From Lewinellaceae bacterium (GTDB taxonomy: Bacteria > Bacteroidota > Bacteroidia > Chitinophagales > Saprospiraceae): a stretch of DNA of 64,000 nucleotides. Each line of letters starts with the position of its first letter. The first letter of the stretch is position 1. The stretch spans positions 124,001 through 188,000 of the forward strand of contig JACJXW010000011.1 of the NCBI GenBank assembly GCA_020636405.1. The letters run 5' to 3'. The position numbers were made by a program, and so were the translations under genes. This document shows, piece after piece, positions 1-9,429 of this stretch. The notes below the pieces were generated by a model that searched no databases, was not told the DNA's origin, and saw only the letters and a program-made list of their open reading frames with translations.

Positions 1-611
1 CAATTGGCGGGGTAACGCCCATCAGTGGCCATGGCCAGCATTCTGGCAGTGCCTTCCGGCAGGGTAATGCCCCGAAGAGCATAGCGGTAGATGCCCAGGG
101 CCTGGCCTTCTAACAATAAGGTGTCTTCGGGTTTATAGGTAGTAATGGTGCTGAGCGCCAGGAGGTTATCCTGCTCACCGCATTTTCCGATGGCTTCCAG
201 TATGGCCCGGTTGGATTGCCAGTAGGCCCCGCTGGTGTCCTCCCGGTTGAATGCACCCAACAGCAGGGGTTCTCCAGCGGGCGCCCCGGCCTGTCCGATA
301 GCAAAAGCCGCCGCCGCCCGCACCTCATCGGCAGGGTCGGTGAGCAGCAGGGCCAGGCTGTCATTGGCCGCAGCATCCCGAATGGAACCAAAGGCCATCG
401 CCGCCAGGTACCGGTAGGTGGGGTTCTCATGATGGAAGTACGGATACAGGCTGTCTAGTAATTGCCGGTCCTGAAAATCATGGATCTTCTGAAAAACAGG
501 GTCTTTTATATTGATGGTGATATCCGTGATCACCTCATTGGAAGGAGGAACGCAACCCCATTGAAAAAACAATCCGGATAAAATAAAGCTTAAGGCGATT
601 TTCCAGTTCAT
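1..611 (-). CDS. HEAT-repeat lipoprotein, N-terminal part (cut by window edge)
   Basis: The reading frame starts at ATG 611-609 and stays open to base 1, so only the first 203 residues are visible. The N-terminus has a hydrophobic stretch ending in FFQWGC, which fits a loose Bacteroidota lipobox with lipidation at the Cys and anchoring in the envelope. After it come short helical repeats of HEAT/PBS-lyase type, for example ADEVRAAAAFAIGQAG and the preceding YRYLAAMAFGSIRDAA segment, each pairing a charged and an Ala-rich helix. HEAT repeats usually form protein-binding superhelices. In related bacteria such repeats can be fused to a peptidyl-prolyl isomerase domain; that would lie beyond the edge and cannot be tested here. 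Clear lipoprotein with HEAT-like repeats; exact function unknown. Confidence 0.75.
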   Translation of the reverse strand, partial: MNWKIALSFILSGLFFQWGCVPPSNEVITDITINIKDPVFQKIHDFQDRQLLDSLYPYFHHENPTYRYLAAMAFGSIRDAAANDSLALLLTDPADEVRAAAAFAIGQAGAPAGEPLLLGAFNREDTSGAYWQSNRAILEAIGKCGEQDNLLALSTITTYKPEDTLLLEGQALGIYRYALRGITLPEGTARMLAMATDGRYPAN

Positions 612-707
612 GTAGAATGGATTGGTTTAGAAGCATGTTTGGATGACAGCTGGCAGGCTACCCTATATCAGAGCATCCCTCAAAGCCCTGCCTGTGGAAG
701 AACTCTA

Positions 708-761
708 AGAGTGTGTTCAAATTTCGTTTTCGGCCCGAAGTATGAAATTTGAACACACTCT
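708..761. repeat. 18-nt perfect inverted repeat between two genes
   Basis: Bases 708-725 (AGAGTGTGTTCAAATTTC) are the exact reverse complement of 744-761, with an 18-nt spacer that contains a short GC-rich stem of its own. It lies between the end of the penicillin-binding protein gene (799, minus strand) and the start of the lipoprotein gene (611). It could end or stabilise the upstream transcript, but there is no T-run, so it is not a canonical intrinsic terminator. Confidence 0.6.
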
Positions 762-798
762 AAGCACGGTAAAAATAAGAAATGCTGAGCGTTTATCC

Positions 799-3381
799 CT
801 ATTGAAACTCCTCCTCTTGCGCCGGGCCTCTGATTTCGTCCCCGAACATATCTTCTCCGAAGCCTTCATCCTCAAATTCATTTTCTTCCAGAGGAAGGTT
901 GGGGCGCCGGTACTGGTCGCAGTCCATTTCTATACCAATATCGCCTGGCGGCTGGTGAAACCGGGCGGAGGAATCATAACCGATGTCTTCGGAAGCTTCC
1001 AACCGGCGAATGAACTCCCGGAAAAAAGGCTTGGCCATATAGGCGCCTTGGCCGTAGGTCAACGACCGGAAGCGGATCCACCGGTCTTCTCCTCCTACCC
1101 AGGTGCCGACCACGAGGGTAGGCGTGATGCCCATAAACCAACCGTCGACGTAATCGTTGGTAGTCCCGGTTTTACCGCCCACTTCACTCTTGAGGACGCC
1201 TAGGCCGGTAGCGGCATACTTGAGCATTTCTACCATCACATAATTGGCGTTGGCGTTGATGGCTACCCGTTCCTGAGGAAACTCCTCGTACAGAATACGG
1301 CCGTTCTTGTCCTCAATACGCAATAAATAGATGGGCTTGTTATAAATGCCGTTGTTGGCGAAAGTGGTATAGGCGCCGGTCATTTCCATATTGGTCAGGT
1401 CGGTGGAACCCAGGCAGATGGACGGCGATTTCGGAACCCGGTAGCGGCCGTTGGAGTACCGCAAGCTGCTGTCAATGCCCATCTGGTGGATCAGTCCGCG
1501 GACCGGCTCGGTATCTCCGAGCTGTTTCATGAGGTGTACCGATACCGTATTCTTCGACCGGCGCAGGCCTTCCTTCAGGGTGAGCAATTGGCCGGTATAG
1601 ACGCCATCGGCATTTCGGGGCGTCCATTCCTTTGCCAGGAAGAAGTTGCCGTCGCCGGGTGCGATGGTCTGCGGAAGGTCATAAACTTCATAACAGGGCG
1701 AAAACCCTTGCTGAGCAATGGCAGTAGCGTATACAAAAGGCTTGAAAGTGGACCCCACCTGCCGGCTGGTCCGGTTGTGGTCGTACTGGAAATATTTGAA
1801 ATTGACGCCCCCTACCCATACTTTGACATAGCCGGTTACCGGGTCTACGGCGAGGATGCCGGCCTGCAGGATCATACGGTGGTATTTTACCGAGTCCAGC
1901 GGTGTCATCGTAGTATCCTTTTCCATCTCCGGGGTATCGTAGGAGAATACCCTCATTTTGACCTTGGCCCGGAAGGCCTTGTCGGCTTCTGCCTGGAGAG
2001 CGTGCCACTGGGACTGCAGGGCCTCAAAATGGCGGCTGCGCTGCACTTTGCGGTAGTTGGCAGCCAGGCTGGAACTGAGGAGCCGGCGATCTACCAGGCT
2101 GGAAATGACGCCTCCTTTTTCGGCATCTTCTACAATGCGCTCGACCTCGCGGTCATCGGGGTGGAAAACCATGCCCTCTACTTCCTGCTCGAGCTGGTCC
2201 AGAATATCCGTCAGGTATTTGGCGCGCAGGCTCTGGTAACGGTCGGACAGGCGTATCATCTCTTCCAGGGATTCCTGGCGGATGGCTACCGGAACTTCAT
2301 GTTCAGAGCCGCTGGTATATTCCCAGGGGTCTTTTTTGACCGCCTTCCAGGTTTTCCAAAATGAATCCTGCACCTTGGCCATGTGCTGAACCATGACGTT
2401 TTCTGCCAGGCGCTGCATATCGGGGTCGATGGTCGTATAAATGCGCAGGCCGTCCCGGTAGATGTCGTACATTGATCCGTCAGACTTCCGGCATTCTTTT
2501 CGTTCCAGGATCTTTTTGATGTCTTTGGCCAGTTCCATGCGGAAGTAGGGGGCAATGCCGTCTATGTGGGTCTGGCGGGTAAAGTTAAGCCCCAGGGGCA
2601 ATTGCCGCAGTGTGTCGTATTGCGCCTCGGTGATCATTCCGTTGTTCTCCATTTGTTTGAACACCACCATTCTCCGTTGCAGTACGGTATCCGGACGGCG
2701 CAGGGGGTTGAAGAGAGAGGGGTTCTTTAACATACCTACCAGCACGGCTGCCTGATCGATCGAAAGGGAGTCCTGCGGCACGCCGAAGTAGATCTCCGAA
2801 GCGGCCTTGATACCGTAGGCGCCGTTGATGAAGTTGAACTTATTGAGGTACATCGCGATGATCTCTTCCTTGGTGTACCGGCGTTCCAGGCGAACGGCGA
2901 TGATCCATTCCTTGAGTTTCTGGATGATCCTTTCCGGTATGTTGGAAGCCGCCTGTCCGGTGAAGAGCAACTTGGCCAATTGCTGGGTGATGGTACTGGC
3001 GCCCCCGGAGCTCTTTTGTCCCAGCAATACCGTTTTTACGGCGACGCGCCCCAGCGCAGGGAAGTCAATGCCACTGTGTTCCCGGAAGCGTTCGTCTTCT
3101 GTGGCGATCAGGGCGTTCACCAGGTTCGGAGAGAGCTCTCCGTAAGATACGGGCACCCGGTTCTCGGTGTAATACCGGCCGATCACTTCACCGTTGGTGG
3201 CAAAGATCTGGGAGGCCTCCTCACTCTTGGGGTTTTCCAGTTGTTTGACGGAGGGCAGGTTGGTAAACGACAGTATAAGGAAGGACAACAGGGTGACGCC
3301 GATGCTCCCCAGGCTGATGTACCACATCCAGCGGGTGATCTTGCGGTAGGTTTCCTGTTTGTTATTGATATCGTAGTCCAT
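799..3381 (-). CDS. mrcA: Class A penicillin-binding protein (PBP1A type)
   Basis: Bifunctional peptidoglycan synthase, anchored in the inner membrane with its domains in the periplasm. A short cytoplasmic tail and one membrane helix (about residues 20-42) precede the GT51 glycosyltransferase domain, which shows ATEDERFREHSG with the catalytic Glu near residue 95, GGASTITQQLAK and RRYTKEEIIAMYLN. The transpeptidase domain has all three motifs: STFK (Ser about 544), SKN (about 609) and KTGTT (about 737). The roughly 200-residue charged insert between the domains is typical of Bacteroidota PBP1A. An ATG 24 nt upstream (3405) extends the frame, but it lies inside a TAACTTTG promoter element (3403-3410), so transcription should begin after it; I therefore use the ATG at 3381 (860 aa). 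Strong call. Confidence 0.95.
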   Translation of the reverse strand: MDYDINNKQETYRKITRWMWYISLGSIGVTLLSFLILSFTNLPSVKQLENPKSEEASQIFATNGEVIGRYYTENRVPVSYGELSPNLVNALIATEDERFREHSGIDFPALGRVAVKTVLLGQKSSGGASTITQQLAKLLFTGQAASNIPERIIQKLKEWIIAVRLERRYTKEEIIAMYLNKFNFINGAYGIKAASEIYFGVPQDSLSIDQAAVLVGMLKNPSLFNPLRRPDTVLQRRMVVFKQMENNGMITEAQYDTLRQLPLGLNFTRQTHIDGIAPYFRMELAKDIKKILERKECRKSDGSMYDIYRDGLRIYTTIDPDMQRLAENVMVQHMAKVQDSFWKTWKAVKKDPWEYTSGSEHEVPVAIRQESLEEMIRLSDRYQSLRAKYLTDILDQLEQEVEGMVFHPDDREVERIVEDAEKGGVISSLVDRRLLSSSLAANYRKVQRSRHFEALQSQWHALQAEADKAFRAKVKMRVFSYDTPEMEKDTTMTPLDSVKYHRMILQAGILAVDPVTGYVKVWVGGVNFKYFQYDHNRTSRQVGSTFKPFVYATAIAQQGFSPCYEVYDLPQTIAPGDGNFFLAKEWTPRNADGVYTGQLLTLKEGLRRSKNTVSVHLMKQLGDTEPVRGLIHQMGIDSSLRYSNGRYRVPKSPSICLGSTDLTNMEMTGAYTTFANNGIYNKPIYLLRIEDKNGRILYEEFPQERVAINANANYVMVEMLKYAATGLGVLKSEVGGKTGTTNDYVDGWFMGITPTLVVGTWVGGEDRWIRFRSLTYGQGAYMAKPFFREFIRRLEASEDIGYDSSARFHQPPGDIGIEMDCDQYRRPNLPLEENEFEDEGFGEDMFGDEIRGPAQEEEFQ

Positions 3382-3402
3382 ATTGGTATGTGATTCTGGA
3401 TA

Positions 3403-3410
3403 CAAAGTTA
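3403..3410 (-). promoter_or_regulatory. Putative -7 element of the PBP gene
   Basis: The minus strand reads TAACTTTG, a full match to the Bacteroidota -7 consensus TAnnTTTG, 22 nt upstream of the chosen ATG. No clear -33 TTTG is seen at the usual distance, so the promoter is only half supported. Its position argues against the longer start at 3405. Confidence 0.45.
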
Positions 3411-3480
3411 GTGAATTCCACCTATAGCCAGTTCCATTTATATTCTTGGTTATTTAACGGTTTGCATCCTGCCGCAGTAT

Positions 3481-4548
3481 CTACAGCCCGGTTAAGCTAT
3501 TATAGAACTCCAGGCTTTCGATGATGAGCTCCGGCGGGCAGTATTGGTTGATGACAGCCTGCCCGACGGGGTTGATCAGGCTGAAATTGATCCGCTGCCC
3601 CTCGTTTTTTTTGTCGTTGCCCATGAGGTTCAGGTAAGCTTCATAGTTGCCGGGGTCGAGGGCCTCATGGCCGTAATGTTGTACAACATAACCTGCGATC
3701 CGCTCCATATCATTTTCCGGCAGCCCCACCTCCCTGGCGGAGAGGAATGCCTCACAGGCCATACCGATTGCAACGGCTTCTCCGTGCAGCAGGGGCCGTT
3801 CGGTTTCCAGGGCGAAGCCTTCGATGGCATGCCCGATGGTATGTCCGAAATTAAGAGCTTTGCGGAGCCCTTTTTCAAAAGGGTCGGCTTCGACGACCTT
3901 TTTTTTGATGCGGAGGGAGGGTATGATCAGCGCTTCCCAGCCCGCCTGGTCCAGCCGCTGCAATTGCTGAAGCACTTCCCACTGCCCGGCATCGGCAATG
4001 AGGCTGTGCTTGATGATCTCGGCATATCCGCTGCGCAGTTCCCGCCGGGGCAGGGTTTCCAGAAAGGCCGGGTCGATGAAGACCCCAAGAGGGTCCTGGA
4101 ACAGGCCGATGCTGTTTTTGACCTGCCGGAAATCTATCCCCAGTTTGCCGCCGATGGATGCGTCGACCTGGGAGAGCAGTGTAGTAGGGATCTGGATGAA
4201 CCTGACGCCCCGCTTGAAAGTGGCGGCGCAGAAACCGCCCATGTCGCCGATTACGCCGCCGCCCAGGTTAAGGACAAGGGCGTCGCGGCCGGCGCGTTGT
4301 TCCATCAGCTGCGCCCATATCTGCTGGCAAGTACCCAGGTTCTTGTGCTCCTCTCCGGGAGGGATCCGGATCAGGTGATGGCGGGAATGCCCCAGAGCCT
4401 CCTCCAGGAAGGGCAGGCAATGCTCCTCCGTATTGTCGTCGGCAATGACGAACAGGGCGCTGTAGGAAAGGCCTTCCAGAAAACCCCGGAGGGATTGCTG
4501 AAGGGGCCCCACATATATGGTATAGTCTTTGAGTCGAATGGCCTCCAT
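3481..4548 (-). CDS. aroB: 3-dehydroquinate synthase
   Basis: Second step of the shikimate pathway: converts DAHP to 3-dehydroquinate in the cytoplasm using NAD and a divalent metal. The 355-residue length is standard. The nucleotide-binding motif GGGVIGDMGG is at about residues 96-105, followed by the family signature PTTLLSQVDASIGGK. Metal ligands are visible in GYAEIIKHSL (Glu), LNFGHTIGHAIE (His) and LLHGEAVAIGM (His). The gene is preceded by a near-perfect Bacteroidota promoter (4571-4602), so it probably has its own transcript, and it is separated from the PBP gene downstream by 99 nt. No other aro genes are in the window. Very secure assignment. Confidence 0.98.
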   Translation of the reverse strand: MEAIRLKDYTIYVGPLQQSLRGFLEGLSYSALFVIADDNTEEHCLPFLEEALGHSRHHLIRIPPGEEHKNLGTCQQIWAQLMEQRAGRDALVLNLGGGVIGDMGGFCAATFKRGVRFIQIPTTLLSQVDASIGGKLGIDFRQVKNSIGLFQDPLGVFIDPAFLETLPRRELRSGYAEIIKHSLIADAGQWEVLQQLQRLDQAGWEALIIPSLRIKKKVVEADPFEKGLRKALNFGHTIGHAIEGFALETERPLLHGEAVAIGMACEAFLSAREVGLPENDMERIAGYVVQHYGHEALDPGNYEAYLNLMGNDKKNEGQRINFSLINPVGQAVINQYCPPELIIESLEFYNSLTGL

Positions 4549-4570
4549 AGTCGTTCCTTCCTTTATCGGC

Positions 4571-4602
4571 CAAAGCTACGGCGCACCGGTCGAAGGATCA
4601 AA
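4571..4602 (-). promoter_or_regulatory. Bacteroidota-type promoter of aroB
   Basis: On the minus strand TTTG (4602-4599) is followed after 20 nt by TAGCTTTG (4578-4571), matching the TTTG / TAnnTTTG consensus with ideal spacing. The -7 element ends 22 nt before the aroB ATG, giving a short leader. Confidence 0.8.
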
Positions 4603-4635
4603 TGAATTTAGTATTTGTTGGGTGTTGTTGTGTTG

Positions 4636-4674
4636 GTGCATGGGTGCATGGGGTATTCGTGCATGGGTGTAAGT
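4636..4674. repeat. Octanucleotide array, unit GTGCATGG
   Basis: Units GTGCATGG at 4636-4643 and 4644-4651, a 7-nt GGTATTC, GTGCATGG again at 4659-4666, then GTGTAAGT. The period is 8 nt with one deletion. It lies about 50 nt upstream of the aroB promoter and next to the composite element at 4694-4750. Confidence 0.8.
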
Positions 4675-4693
4675 GCTTACCCGAATCCCGGAT

Positions 4694-4750
4694 CCCCGCC
4701 TCCGCGTAAAGCTACGGCGGGCAGAGACGAATCCACGAATCCACGAGTCC
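4694..4750 (-). repeat. Composite 3' element, copy 1: palindromic core plus octamer array
   Basis: Read on the minus strand, directly after the stop of the helical-protein gene (4758-4756), come three 8-nt units (4750-4727; two identical, one changed) and then a core of about 33 nt (4726-4694) containing CCCGCC and GGCGGG arms around GTAGCTTTA. A copy with one core mismatch lies at 42235-42283 on the plus strand, also just after a stop codon and in the same orientation relative to the upstream gene. The pairing arms suggest a 3'-UTR hairpin. Confidence 0.8.
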
Positions 4751-4755
4751 CCCCC

Positions 4756-6165
4756 TCACAACCGCTCCAACTGTTCCAGTAACCAGCTCTTTTCCGTCAG
4801 CGGGTTGGCGGCGATGATCTCTGTTTTGAGTTTGGATTTCTGGTTGTTGTCATACGGGTTGATGCGGATGAGTTTTTTGGTGTAGCGGATGATATTCTGG
4901 TAGTTGGTCTTGTGGTAGCCGATGACTTCCTTTCGGTTGATGTAGCTGCGCATGCTGCCCAGGAGGGACTCCAGCGGGTCGATGTCGTCGTTTTCGTAGA
5001 AGATCTTGAGCAGCATGGATTTGGCATTGAGGGTCAGCAGGATATCGTCATAATCGACCTGGACCAGCAGCTGCATGGCGGCGGTGTAGTTCTTCTTTTC
5101 GAACAACAGCTTGGCATTGCTGTAGTGGACGATGGTGTCCCGGAATTTGGGCAGCAGGTGGCCTTGGTGGTCGGAAATGAAAGATTCCACCCAATCGAAT
5201 TCTCCGAGCCGGAGGCCGATCCGTATGACGTTGAGGAAAGTAAAGCGGGAGATGATGCCGCTTTCGATCAGGATGCCTTCCTCTATGCCGGTGCGGTACA
5301 GCTCGAATGCTTCCCGTACGTAGGAAGCTTCCCCCGTATTCATTTTCCGGATACAGTAATTGATGGTCATGAGGTAGATGTCCCGGATCTCGTGGTGCGG
5401 GAAGAGGTGCCCCTTCAGCTCGATCTCGGAGCGAAGCCGGACGAAGAAAGGTTGCGCTTCTTTTTCCGTGATCGACTTGTAGATGTAATAGTATACGGAG
5501 ATGGCCGGGGAATCCAGCATCTGGTTCCTTTCCAGATATTGGAGCACTTCCTCCAGCATCCCGATCCGGTAGTCGGCCTTGTAAACCGCCTGGTGGAAGA
5601 GCATCAGGCAGCTTTGCCGCAGTTTGTCGGCGAGGAAGGTGGTATCCAGAGCATCGGATACCTCCTGCAGGTTCATCTCGGTGGTCCGTTTTTTACCCTC
5701 CTGAAAGGTATATTTTTCCAGCTGCAGCAAATATTCGTTGCGCAAATAATGTTCATCCCGGTAGGGGGCGGTCTCCTGAAGCGTTTCTAAGGAATTGATG
5801 GTCTTTTGAAAGGCCTTGTCGAGTTTGCGCTTGCGGTAAACGCTGGAAAGGGCCATTCGGGAGCGCACTTCGTCGCCGCGCAGCTCTTCGTAGATGAGAA
5901 ATTCTTCGATGGACTTAAGGAGAAAATGCATGCTTTGACGTAACTTGGCATCATCGAAAGGTTCTCCGTTGAATATTTTGGAGAACACGCGTTCCTTTTG
6001 CAGGAATTTCTCTTCCGTTAAATGAGCACCAGCCATCAGATATTCGAACAGCTGCACAACGTCATCGCGTTGATTGTGCATAGGGGAGTTTAACCACTTG
6101 CGCAGGTTGCGAACTTCTTTCGCGGAAAATGTACGCATAATAGCAACTAAATGGCTGTTTTCCAT
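4756..6165 (-). CDS. All-helical cytoplasmic protein, family member A (unknown function)
   Basis: I do not recognise a named domain. The 469 residues are rich in Leu, Arg, Lys and Glu, have no signal peptide or membrane segment, and look like consecutive amphipathic helices of TPR-like kind. It is a clear paralog of the 10921-12321 product: both share the N-terminal pattern SxKEVRxLRKxLxSP, a middle segment around RDIYLMTINYCIRKMN, and NIIRYTKKL near the C-terminus. A more distant relative is encoded at 51834-53321. The gene is divergent from a large T9SS protein gene (6380-9340), exactly as the second copy is divergent from its homolog at 12492. A scaffold or regulator for the partner is possible but is inference only. 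The stop codon abuts the repeat element at 4694-4750. Confidence 0.85.
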   Translation of the reverse strand: MENSHLVAIMRTFSAKEVRNLRKWLNSPMHNQRDDVVQLFEYLMAGAHLTEEKFLQKERVFSKIFNGEPFDDAKLRQSMHFLLKSIEEFLIYEELRGDEVRSRMALSSVYRKRKLDKAFQKTINSLETLQETAPYRDEHYLRNEYLLQLEKYTFQEGKKRTTEMNLQEVSDALDTTFLADKLRQSCLMLFHQAVYKADYRIGMLEEVLQYLERNQMLDSPAISVYYYIYKSITEKEAQPFFVRLRSEIELKGHLFPHHEIRDIYLMTINYCIRKMNTGEASYVREAFELYRTGIEEGILIESGIISRFTFLNVIRIGLRLGEFDWVESFISDHQGHLLPKFRDTIVHYSNAKLLFEKKNYTAAMQLLVQVDYDDILLTLNAKSMLLKIFYENDDIDPLESLLGSMRSYINRKEVIGYHKTNYQNIIRYTKKLIRINPYDNNQKSKLKTEIIAANPLTEKSWLLEQLERL

Positions 6166-6305
6166 GATCGAAGGTAATTGATTGTTGTCAACAAGTGTTG
6201 ATGGTTTTCACTATCTTCAAAAATTTGAATTTTAGCAATTTATGGTGTTTTTTGTATATTCCATGCAATAAAAATACTTTGTTTTTTTCAACAAATTACA
6301 TTTTT

Positions 6306-6313
6306 TGTCTTTG
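6306..6313 (+). promoter_or_regulatory. Putative -7 element, T9SS gene of module 1
   Basis: TGTCTTTG matches TAnnTTTG in 7 of 8 positions. The surrounding 30 nt, including TCAACAAA and a T-run, recur at about 10045-10080, in front of the decayed reading frame. A TTTG at 6278-6281 could act as -33 with a 24-nt spacer, slightly long. It would start transcription near 6320. Confidence 0.4.
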
Positions 6314-6379
6314 TTTTTACCTATGAAACCTATGATTTTTGTATCAGGAAAAAAAGGTAACGGCCTAAATCGCTCGCTA

Positions 6380-9340
6380 ATGACTCCAAAGAAAGCATAC
6401 TATCCGATCTCATTAGTTCCTACCATCAAGGCGCTGCCCCTGCTGGCTGCCATGCTCGTGGTATCGGTGCTGCCGCTGGGCGCGCAGGGATGGGAAAAAG
6501 CTTTTGGTGGCAATAAAGAAGATCAGGGCCTTTCCGTCATCCAAACCATCGATCGTGGCTATCTGGTGGTCGGCTTTAGCGAATCCTTTCCCAATGGGCC
6601 GGACCAGGATATCGACGTTTACGTCATCAAAACCGATGTTGATGGCCAGATGACTTGGGATACCACCTTCGACATCGGCCTGACCGAATACGGCAACGCC
6701 GCTTTGCAAACAGCAGACGGCGGCTTCCTCATCGCCGGAGAAGCCTCCTTCCAGTCCGTTCAGGGCCCCTTCCAGGCCTACCTTCTGAAGATCACCGACC
6801 GCGGAAAATACCAGTGGAGTTATACTTATAGCGATGCCCCCGGCACCAGCATTCGCATCAAAGATGTCACCGCCGCCCCGGATGGCGGCTACCTCATGGT
6901 GGGCTATATAGAATTCCAGGAAGCCAATGACGATATCTTCTTACTCAAGGTCGATGAAACGGGCCAGGAGCAATGGCGCCGGTCCTTCGGCATTGACGGC
7001 GATGATATGGCCGTAGCTGTAGATGTGCTGGGCGATGGTTATGTCATTACCGGCAATGAGGATAACCCCGACGGAATATTCGACCGCGATATGATCATCT
7101 ACCGCCTCGACGGCAACGGCGGGGTGGTCTGGAAGCGCGGGATGTCAACCATCGAAAGAGAGGTCGGCAACGATGTCCTCGTAACCCATCAGGGCAACAT
7201 CATCATCGTAGGAGCGGTGGGCGACAACAGCGATGCGGCACTCTGGAAGTACGGCCCCAACGGCAACCCCCTCCTCCTCCGAACCAAAGATATGTTTGGC
7301 TTCGGCGATGAGGCGACTTCGGTCATCGAACTGGAAGACGGCAGCCTGGTATTGGCCGGGTATACCGAGGTTAATGCCTCCAACATCGACTTCCTGCTCC
7401 TCAAGTACAACCAGGAAGGCAATGAGGTCATCGAAGAATGGGCCACCCATACGGGCGACACGGAAAATACGGACTTCGCGACTGGGATAGCAGCTACCAG
7501 TGACGGCGGCTATGTTCTGACCGGCTACAATTCCAAGTTCTTAAACATCTTTAACGATATCGTCCTGACCCGCACCGACGGCCAGGGCAACATTTACACC
7601 AACTACATAAGGGGAAAAGTATTTTACGATCAGGATGAAGGTTGCGACCTGGACAACGGGGAGCAACCTTTTCCCGGTTGGCTGGTCCGCGCCAAGGGTG
7701 TAGATAAAACCTTCTTTGGTTCCACCGGGCCTACCGGCAACTACCTCATCCGGGTAGATACCGGTACGTATGTCGTGGAAGTCATTCCCGCAAATTCCTA
7801 TTGGGAAAGCTGCTTCCCCGGCGGTGTCCCCCTCAACCTCACGAATTTCTACGATACCACGCTGGTCAACTTCCCGGTCAAGGATATGAATATCGCCTGC
7901 CCTTACCTGGGGGTAGATATCTCCACGGCTTTCCTGGCCCCATGTACCGATGTGGTTTATACGGTCCAATATGAGAACAATGGTACCATCGCCGCCGATG
8001 ATGCCTTTGTGGACGTTGAACTGGATGATGAGCTCACTTTCCTGAGCGCCAGCATCCCATCCACCAGCCTGGGCGGGAATACATACCGCTTCGACTTGGG
8101 GACTATTCCTTTTAACTCCGACGGAGCATTTACCATTAACACCCAGATGGCCTGCAGCGGTATCGCGACGGGCCAGGCAGGCCTGGTGGAAGCGCACATC
8201 TATCCGGATTCCCTGTGTACGGAGCCCGACCCCAACTGGGATGGCGCCAGCGTAGAGGTAGATGGTACTTGCGCCAACGATTCCGTCCGCTTTGTAATCA
8301 AGAACGAAGGGCAGGCGCCCATGGCCCAGCAACGCAATTACTTTGTCGTGGAGGATGACGTTATGTTCCTGACCCGCCCCTTCGACCTGAACCCCGGGGA
8401 AGACACCACGATCATTATTCCGGCCAGCGGCTTTACCTACCGCCTCATTGCCGAACAATCTCCCGGCCATCCGGGCAACAGCTACCCGACGGTGGCAGTG
8501 GAAGGGTGTGTTACGGGTGGCGGCAATTACAGCACCGGTTTTGTAACGGACTTTCCCGAAAATGACTTCGACCCGTTCCGCTCGGTGCAGGCCGATGAGA
8601 TCACGGACGAGATGGATGCCGTGCGGCTCATCGCTCATCCCCGCGGCTACCAGGACTCCCTTATTGCCGGCAACACCCCCATCACCTACCGGCTGGCATT
8701 CCGCAATATCGGCAATGACACCATTTCCCGGGTCATCATCCGGGATACGCTGCCGGCAGGGCTCGACCCCGGTTCTATACAGCCGGGCGCCAGCAGCCAC
8801 CCCTACCGCTTGGAAGTGTACCATACCGGCGTCATTAAACTGTCTTTCGAAAACATCCGGTTGCCGCAGGACCCCAGTGGGCAGGATCCCACATCCTATG
8901 GCTTTGCCGAGTTCCGGATCAGCCAGCAGCCGGATAATCCGGTGGGCACCGTAATCGATAATGCGGCTACTGCCATCTTCGATTATTATGCGCCGATCCG
9001 AACCAATACCGTGCGCCACAGAGTAGGGGTAGACAGCCTGCCTCTGCTGGTCCAGCTCGTCCCGACCGATATCGACGATCCCGGATTGCCGGAAGGACTG
9101 AACATAAAAGTATATCCCAATCCATTTGTGGATGTTGTCACCGTCGAAGTGGAAGGCTGGCCCTCAGGCGGCCTGCTGGAGTTCACTTTGTTTAGCCCGG
9201 ACGGCAGGCTGGTGCGCACGGAGAGAGAAAGGTCGAATGCCTTTACCGTGCACCGTAATGCTCTTCCGGCCGGAACGTATTTCTACAGCCTGAGATCTGA
9301 AGGAAAACTCATTGGCAGCGGCTCGTTGATCGTCCGCTGA
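6380..9340 (+). CDS. Large T9SS-secreted protein, module 1 (delta-60 propeller, DUF11-like, type A CTD)
   Basis: Predicted secreted or cell-surface protein of 986 aa. The ATG at 6380 gives a classical signal peptide whose core (PLLAAMLVVSVLPLGAQG) precedes the mature start; ATGs at 6305 and 6323 would add an unusual N-terminal tail and overlap the likely start of transcription. Residues about 35-410 carry repeated DGGxLxxGx units of delta-60/beta-propeller kind (TADGGFLIAGEA, APDGGYLMVGY, TSDGGYVLTGY). A carboxypeptidase-like or SdrD-B fold follows (GKVFYDQDEGCDLDNGEQPF), then two DUF11/DUF7619-like beta domains (IRDTLPAGLDPGSIQPGASS). The end is a type A sorting domain with VYPNPF and PAGTYFYSL. 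The 12492-15368 product has the same domain order. The carrier function is clear, the ligand or activity is not. Confidence 0.9.
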   Translation: MTPKKAYYPISLVPTIKALPLLAAMLVVSVLPLGAQGWEKAFGGNKEDQGLSVIQTIDRGYLVVGFSESFPNGPDQDIDVYVIKTDVDGQMTWDTTFDIGLTEYGNAALQTADGGFLIAGEASFQSVQGPFQAYLLKITDRGKYQWSYTYSDAPGTSIRIKDVTAAPDGGYLMVGYIEFQEANDDIFLLKVDETGQEQWRRSFGIDGDDMAVAVDVLGDGYVITGNEDNPDGIFDRDMIIYRLDGNGGVVWKRGMSTIEREVGNDVLVTHQGNIIIVGAVGDNSDAALWKYGPNGNPLLLRTKDMFGFGDEATSVIELEDGSLVLAGYTEVNASNIDFLLLKYNQEGNEVIEEWATHTGDTENTDFATGIAATSDGGYVLTGYNSKFLNIFNDIVLTRTDGQGNIYTNYIRGKVFYDQDEGCDLDNGEQPFPGWLVRAKGVDKTFFGSTGPTGNYLIRVDTGTYVVEVIPANSYWESCFPGGVPLNLTNFYDTTLVNFPVKDMNIACPYLGVDISTAFLAPCTDVVYTVQYENNGTIAADDAFVDVELDDELTFLSASIPSTSLGGNTYRFDLGTIPFNSDGAFTINTQMACSGIATGQAGLVEAHIYPDSLCTEPDPNWDGASVEVDGTCANDSVRFVIKNEGQAPMAQQRNYFVVEDDVMFLTRPFDLNPGEDTTIIIPASGFTYRLIAEQSPGHPGNSYPTVAVEGCVTGGGNYSTGFVTDFPENDFDPFRSVQADEITDEMDAVRLIAHPRGYQDSLIAGNTPITYRLAFRNIGNDTISRVIIRDTLPAGLDPGSIQPGASSHPYRLEVYHTGVIKLSFENIRLPQDPSGQDPTSYGFAEFRISQQPDNPVGTVIDNAATAIFDYYAPIRTNTVRHRVGVDSLPLLVQLVPTDIDDPGLPEGLNIKVYPNPFVDVVTVEVEGWPSGGLLEFTLFSPDGRLVRTERERSNAFTVHRNALPAGTYFYSLRSEGKLIGSGSLIVR

Positions 9341-9341
9341 T

Positions 9342-9404
9342 CATATACTGGCCCACGCCAGGTTCTTGGCTTTCCCAAAACCAGTGGTGGCGAACCAGTA
9401 TATG
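9342..9404. repeat. Inverted repeat just after the T9SS gene
   Basis: CATATACTGG (9342-9351) and its exact reverse complement (9395-9404) enclose 43 nt and begin right behind the stop codon at 9338-9340. Probably a 3'-UTR hairpin upstream of the structured element at 9430-9621. Confidence 0.5.
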
Positions 9405-9429
9405 CCGGGCCGGTAATCAGCCAGGCGCC

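Noticed and set aside
7541..9019. Long minus-strand open frame (492 codons) inside the module 1 T9SS gene
   Set aside because: Antisense to a gene with clear domains; long antisense frames are common in GC-rich coding sequence and the product has no coherent domain.
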